Source: Taishania sp.
GTDB lineage: Bacteria; Bacteroidota; Bacteroidia; Flavobacteriales_D; Crocinitomicaceae
Direction of reading: 5' to 3'
Assembly (NCBI GenBank): GCA_030150045.1
Contig: JASLGM010000002.1
Coordinates: forward strand, 1-30,558
Length of the DNA stretch: 30,558 nucleotides
Each line of letters starts with the position of its first letter. The stretch's first letter is position 1. Position numbers and translations under genes: made by a program. Positions 28,233-30,558 of the stretch are shown here, piece by piece. The notes below the pieces were generated by a model. It did no database searches, was not told the DNA's origin, and worked only from the letters and a program-made list of their open reading frames with translations.

Positions 28233-28302
28233 AAAATAGGTGAAAGGAGCTTTTTTAAATCTTGACGATCTTTCATCTTCCTTTCTTTTAATTCGCACCT
28301 TT

Positions 28303-29175
28303 ATGAATCCACTTCTCCAAGAATTCAAAAGCTATTTAGAGCAAATTGGGTATAAGAAAGGAACTCAAAAAATGCTTCCCCTGTGTTTAAATGAGTTCTT
28401 AGCATTTACACCAAAAAAACTACAAGAAATCAATAAAACGGACATTTTAAACTATTACCAGCACATCAAAAACCGACCAAATAAACGAAAGCCTGGCGCA
28501 TTGAGTGAAAGCATGGTCAATCATCATGTCTTTAGTTTGAAAGTCTTTTTTTCTTTTCAAATGGAAATGGGAAAAATCACCCTAAATCCAATGGATAACT
28601 TAAATTTTCCAAGGCCCAAAAGCAAAGCCAGAGAAATTTTAACACCGAAGGAAATTACCTTGTTATTTGACGTTTGCGAAACCTATAAAGAAAAAGCGAT
28701 TTTGAGTATTTTTTATGGCTTGGGATTAAGAAGGTCGGAGGCTGAAAATTTAGCGCTTACAGACCTTAATTTTAAGTCTTCTATTTTAGTTGTTCGGGAG
28801 GGCAAAGGCAAGAAAAGACGTGTTCTGCCGATGAATCAAACAATCGTTACCCATCTGAAAAATTATGCTTTAAAAGAGCGGACAGTAACGAGCGAAACCC
28901 AATGCTTTTTTAGTTCAAGAAACGGCTTGAAACTGAGCGGAAACGCAATGAATAAGATGTTGAAACAGCTTTTGGATCGTGCCGGAATTGAGAAGGAAAT
29001 TTCTTTGCATTGCTTGCGACATTCCATTGCGACACATTTACTTGAAAACGGTTTGCCATTGGAATATGTACGCGATTTTTTAGGACACCAACATTTAGAA
29101 AGCACTCAAATTTATACACGAGTAAAAAACAAACAATTGTGGGAGCTTCGCGGGCAGGTTCACAAAGACCTTTAA
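28303..29175 (+). CDS. Tyrosine recombinase, complete catalytic set
   Basis: A XerC/XerD-like integrase of 290 residues when started at ATG 28303; a GTG at 28240 in the same frame would add 21 poorly conserved residues. The N-terminal core-binding helical domain spans about 1-100. The catalytic domain has R143 (GLRRSE), K168 or K170 (GKGKK), H236-x-x-R239 (HCLRH), H262 (GHQH) and nucleophile Y271 (IYTRV). All residues needed for strand exchange are therefore present. It is transcribed with a second recombinase 24 bases downstream. It presumably integrates and excises the mobile region; the target site is not identified. Confidence 0.85.
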   Translation: MNPLLQEFKSYLEQIGYKKGTQKMLPLCLNEFLAFTPKKLQEINKTDILNYYQHIKNRPNKRKPGALSESMVNHHVFSLKVFFSFQMEMGKITLNPMDNLNFPRPKSKAREILTPKEITLLFDVCETYKEKAILSIFYGLGLRRSEAENLALTDLNFKSSILVVREGKGKKRRVLPMNQTIVTHLKNYALKERTVTSETQCFFSSRNGLKLSGNAMNKMLKQLLDRAGIEKEISLHCLRHSIATHLLENGLPLEYVRDFLGHQHLESTQIYTRVKNKQLWELRGQVHKDL

Positions 29176-29199
29176 AAAGCAATAAAAAACTCAATAATT

Positions 29200-30054
29200 A
29201 TGGAATTTAAAGACTATTTAAACAAAAACGTATCTAGGTCAACAGCCCATCGTTATGGGTATGAAATCAATCATTTCACATTTTCAAAAGACAGGAAAAA
29301 CGCTTCTTATTCTGAAATTATGGAATACATTGGAAACAGAAGAAAAATGTATAAAAACAGTTCGTCCATTGGCTGTGTTTTGCATGCTTTGAAACATTAT
29401 TTTTCGTATTTAGTTGAAATTGGATTTAGAGTCGATAATCCAGCAAAATCAATTCGTTTGAGAGATAAACCAAGTAGAGATATTCAGTTGCAAGATTTGT
29501 TTTCCGCTGTAGAACTGGAATTGCTACTCAACAGAAAAGAGCGTTATATTTTACTCAAAAACAGGAATTTAATCATCGTTAGTTTATTGATTTATCAAGG
29601 TTTAAAAAGTTCAGAAATATTAAATTTAGAACTAAAAGACATTGATTTAAAAGAAGCTACGATTTTCATTAAATCCAGTTTAAAAAGTAACTCCAGAACG
29701 TTGAAATTAACAGCGAAACAAATCATTTATTTCATGGAATATCTGAGTGCTGACAGGCCAAAATTGAGGAGAGAATGTACCGAAAAATTAATCATTTCTA
29801 AACTTGGAAAAGTAGAAACAACTTCAGGAATTGCTTATATTATTGAGCATTCAAAACATTTATTTCCAGGGAAAAGCTTAAATCCAAATACAATCCGACA
29901 AAGTGTAATTTGCAATTTACTGAAGGCGAAAAATGATCTTAGAATCGTTCAAGTTTTCGCAGGACATAAATATCCATCCACAACAGAAAGATACAAGCAA
30001 ACGCACTTGGAGGAGTTGAAAAATGAATTGATTAAATTTCATCCACTGAGATAG
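29200..30054 (+). CDS. Tyrosine recombinase homologue with degenerate catalytic site
   Basis: A 284-residue protein of the same fold as its upstream neighbour, starting at ATG 29200, 24 bases after the preceding stop. The expected first catalytic Arg is Lys136 (GLKSSE in place of GLRxSE). The HxxR motif is N230-T-I-R233, so His is lost. The later GH (H256) and nucleophile Y265 (ERYKQ) are kept. It may be an accessory recombinase that binds DNA or forms mixed complexes but cannot cleave by itself, or a decaying copy. It reads open over its whole length, so it is not an obvious pseudogene. The XerC/XerD pair shows that two related recombinases can work together, but both of those keep their catalytic residues. 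Confidence 0.75.
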   Translation: MEFKDYLNKNVSRSTAHRYGYEINHFTFSKDRKNASYSEIMEYIGNRRKMYKNSSSIGCVLHALKHYFSYLVEIGFRVDNPAKSIRLRDKPSRDIQLQDLFSAVELELLLNRKERYILLKNRNLIIVSLLIYQGLKSSEILNLELKDIDLKEATIFIKSSLKSNSRTLKLTAKQIIYFMEYLSADRPKLRRECTEKLIISKLGKVETTSGIAYIIEHSKHLFPGKSLNPNTIRQSVICNLLKAKNDLRIVQVFAGHKYPSTTERYKQTHLEELKNELIKFHPLR

Positions 30055-30196
30055 TCAACTCTTAGAGGTGTACAGTTTAATTAATTGAATTTAAATAATT
30101 TATACTGTTAGAATGATTACTGCTTAAAAGAATTTAAAATCTAAAAACAAAGGGGAAATATGGTATTCCTCACGTACTCGCTTTATTCCTAAAACA

Positions 30197-30284
30197 CAAA
30201 AACAAGGGTAATACAAAGCAAGAGTCATCCCTACACTGTCGTTTGGTCTTCAAAAGCTACGCTTTTTTCTTGCCCTTGTTTTTG
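30197..30284. repeat. Long inverted repeat CAAAAACAAGGG / CCCTTGTTTTTG
   Basis: Perfect 12-bp arms at 30197-30208 and 30273-30284, with a 64-base interior. Inside, GCAAGA (30218-30223) can pair with TCTTGC (30268-30273), and AAAAGC (30252-30257) with GCTTTT (30261-30266). A further CCCTTGTTTT copy lies at 30327-30336. Confidence 0.6.
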
Positions 30285-30464
30285 ACGTTACTCTCCACAC
30301 CGCTTGAAAAAAGCCGTGTTTCGCTTCCCTTGTTTTATTCATTACGCTCCGTGCGCTTGTCATTCGTGGCTACTTTGTCTGCAAGCCGTATTTTCGCATA
30401 CTCAATACCGCTTACACCCACCGCCACTTCTTGTTTGGCTCACCGCTAGGTCGCTTCGGGCTTC

Positions 30465-30535
30465 GGCTGTGTCATGTTTTTTGTAAAGCTGCTTATTTTT
30501 TCTTTCAGCGGAATACAAAAAATCACGCCACAGCC
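30465..30535. repeat. Long imperfect inverted repeat near the right edge
   Basis: Left arm 30465-30485 (starting GGCTGTG and ending TTTTTTGTA) and right arm 30514-30535 (TACAAAAAATCA to CCACAGCC) match with two or three mismatches and one indel over about 21 bases. Between them GCTG (30488-30491) can pair with CAGC (30506-30509). Such a stem could fold as single-stranded DNA or RNA. It may belong to a transposable element that continues past the window. Confidence 0.55.
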
Positions 30536-30558
30536 TTGTGTTGACTACAAAAAAATGC

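Larger units (their letters stand above)
25040..30558. mobile_element. Compact integrative element with own primase-helicase
   Basis: The order is XRE (minus), control region, primase-helicase, palindrome and GTTCC repeats, two tyrosine recombinases, then a gene-free tail of long inverted repeats. Gene content (regulation, replication, integration and nothing else) fits a small integrative element, phage satellite or integrated plasmid; no capsid, relaxase or conjugation gene is visible. The left limit is set at the end of the toxin operon and is uncertain; the right limit is not reached in the window. Coding strands here are A/C-rich, in contrast to the G/T-rich toxin operon. No flanking direct repeats or target gene could be identified by eye. 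Confidence 0.55.
30055..30558. other. Gene-free tail with long inverted repeats
   Basis: Two short open frames (about 60-70 codons) in this stretch have no start context, composition or similarity that would make them genes. The stretch from about 30150 is richer in G and C than its surroundings. It carries two long inverted repeats, 30197-30284 and 30465-30535, plus a hairpin AAAAGC-tac-GCTTTT (30252-30266). The pattern recalls the ends of transposable elements. No attC-type GTTRRRY/RYYYAAC pair was found. Confidence 0.5.

Noticed and set aside
24914..30240. att direct repeats flanking the mobile region
   Set aside because: Comparison by eye of 24906-25040 with 30055-30300 showed no shared word long enough to be convincing.
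30243..30486. Two short plus-strand open frames near the right edge
   Set aside because: They overlap the inverted repeats, have low-complexity residue content and no -7 box upstream.
30055..30558. Integron attC array next to the recombinases
   Set aside because: The stems suggested attC, but no matching GTTRRRY and RYYYAAC boxes or cassette genes were found, and the recombinases lack a visible integron-type extra helix.
1..30558. CRISPR array, tRNA or rRNA
   Set aside because: No evenly spaced direct repeats, cloverleaf or conserved rRNA strings were recognised anywhere in the window.

Overview
The window looks like chromosomal DNA from a member of the Bacteroidota, probably a flavobacterium or Crocinitomicaceae-like marine or freshwater lineage. 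The grounds are the low GC content, the giant Bacteroidota-style RHS/YD-repeat locus, a -7 box of the TAnnTTTG type in front of two operons, and the absence of Shine-Dalgarno sequences. No rRNA, tRNA or housekeeping gene is present to fix the genus.

Left edge (1-511): no intact gene. Positions 1-185 are a structured intergenic sequence with nested hairpins. Positions 336-437 hold a 33-codon reading frame that is a scrap of an RHS protein tail: it matches a segment of the giant RHS gene about 23 kb downstream in both DNA and reading frame. A TATTTTTG promoter box at 475-482 precedes the operon.

Main operon (512-24905, all + strand, junctions from overlapping to 23 bp): (1) a secreted coiled-coil plus beta-barrel protein, (2) a small secreted Fn3-like protein, (3) a 1903-aa SpvB-like shell protein, (4) a 325-aa secreted protein with a jelly-roll-like domain and a YD-repeat end, (5) a 240-aa secreted protein of unknown function, (6) a 4518-aa RHS polymorphic toxin and (7) a 129-aa membrane protein overlapping the toxin end, the likely immunity protein. 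The RHS giant has two large inserts: a region of about 910 residues with Asp-box repeats (probable beta-propeller) between YD repeats, and four tandem modules of about 120-170 residues just before the core end. The core ends with a DPLM...DPLGL pair, after which a 273-aa variable tip would be released. The tip is glycine-rich and hydrophobic, so a membrane target is plausible (inference).

Mobile region (25040-30558): a hairpin terminator closes the toxin operon. Next come a divergent XRE regulator, an 868-aa fusion of CHC2 zinc finger, TOPRIM primase, P-loop ATPase and winged helix, and two tyrosine recombinases in tandem. The first recombinase has a complete catalytic set; the second lacks the first catalytic arginine and other residues. 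A perfect 14-bp inverted repeat and GTTCC repeats lie between primase and recombinases. Beyond the recombinases are about 500 bp without genes but with two long inverted repeats. Together this looks like a compact self-replicating integrative element or phage-satellite-like unit. Its coding strand is A/C-rich while the toxin operon is G/T-rich, which suggests separate origin.

Working model: genes 1-5 export, hold or display the RHS giant at the cell surface, the tip is cut loose and acts on a neighbour, and the 129-aa protein protects the producer. The downstream element and the upstream RHS scrap suggest that the locus is a site of repeated rearrangement.
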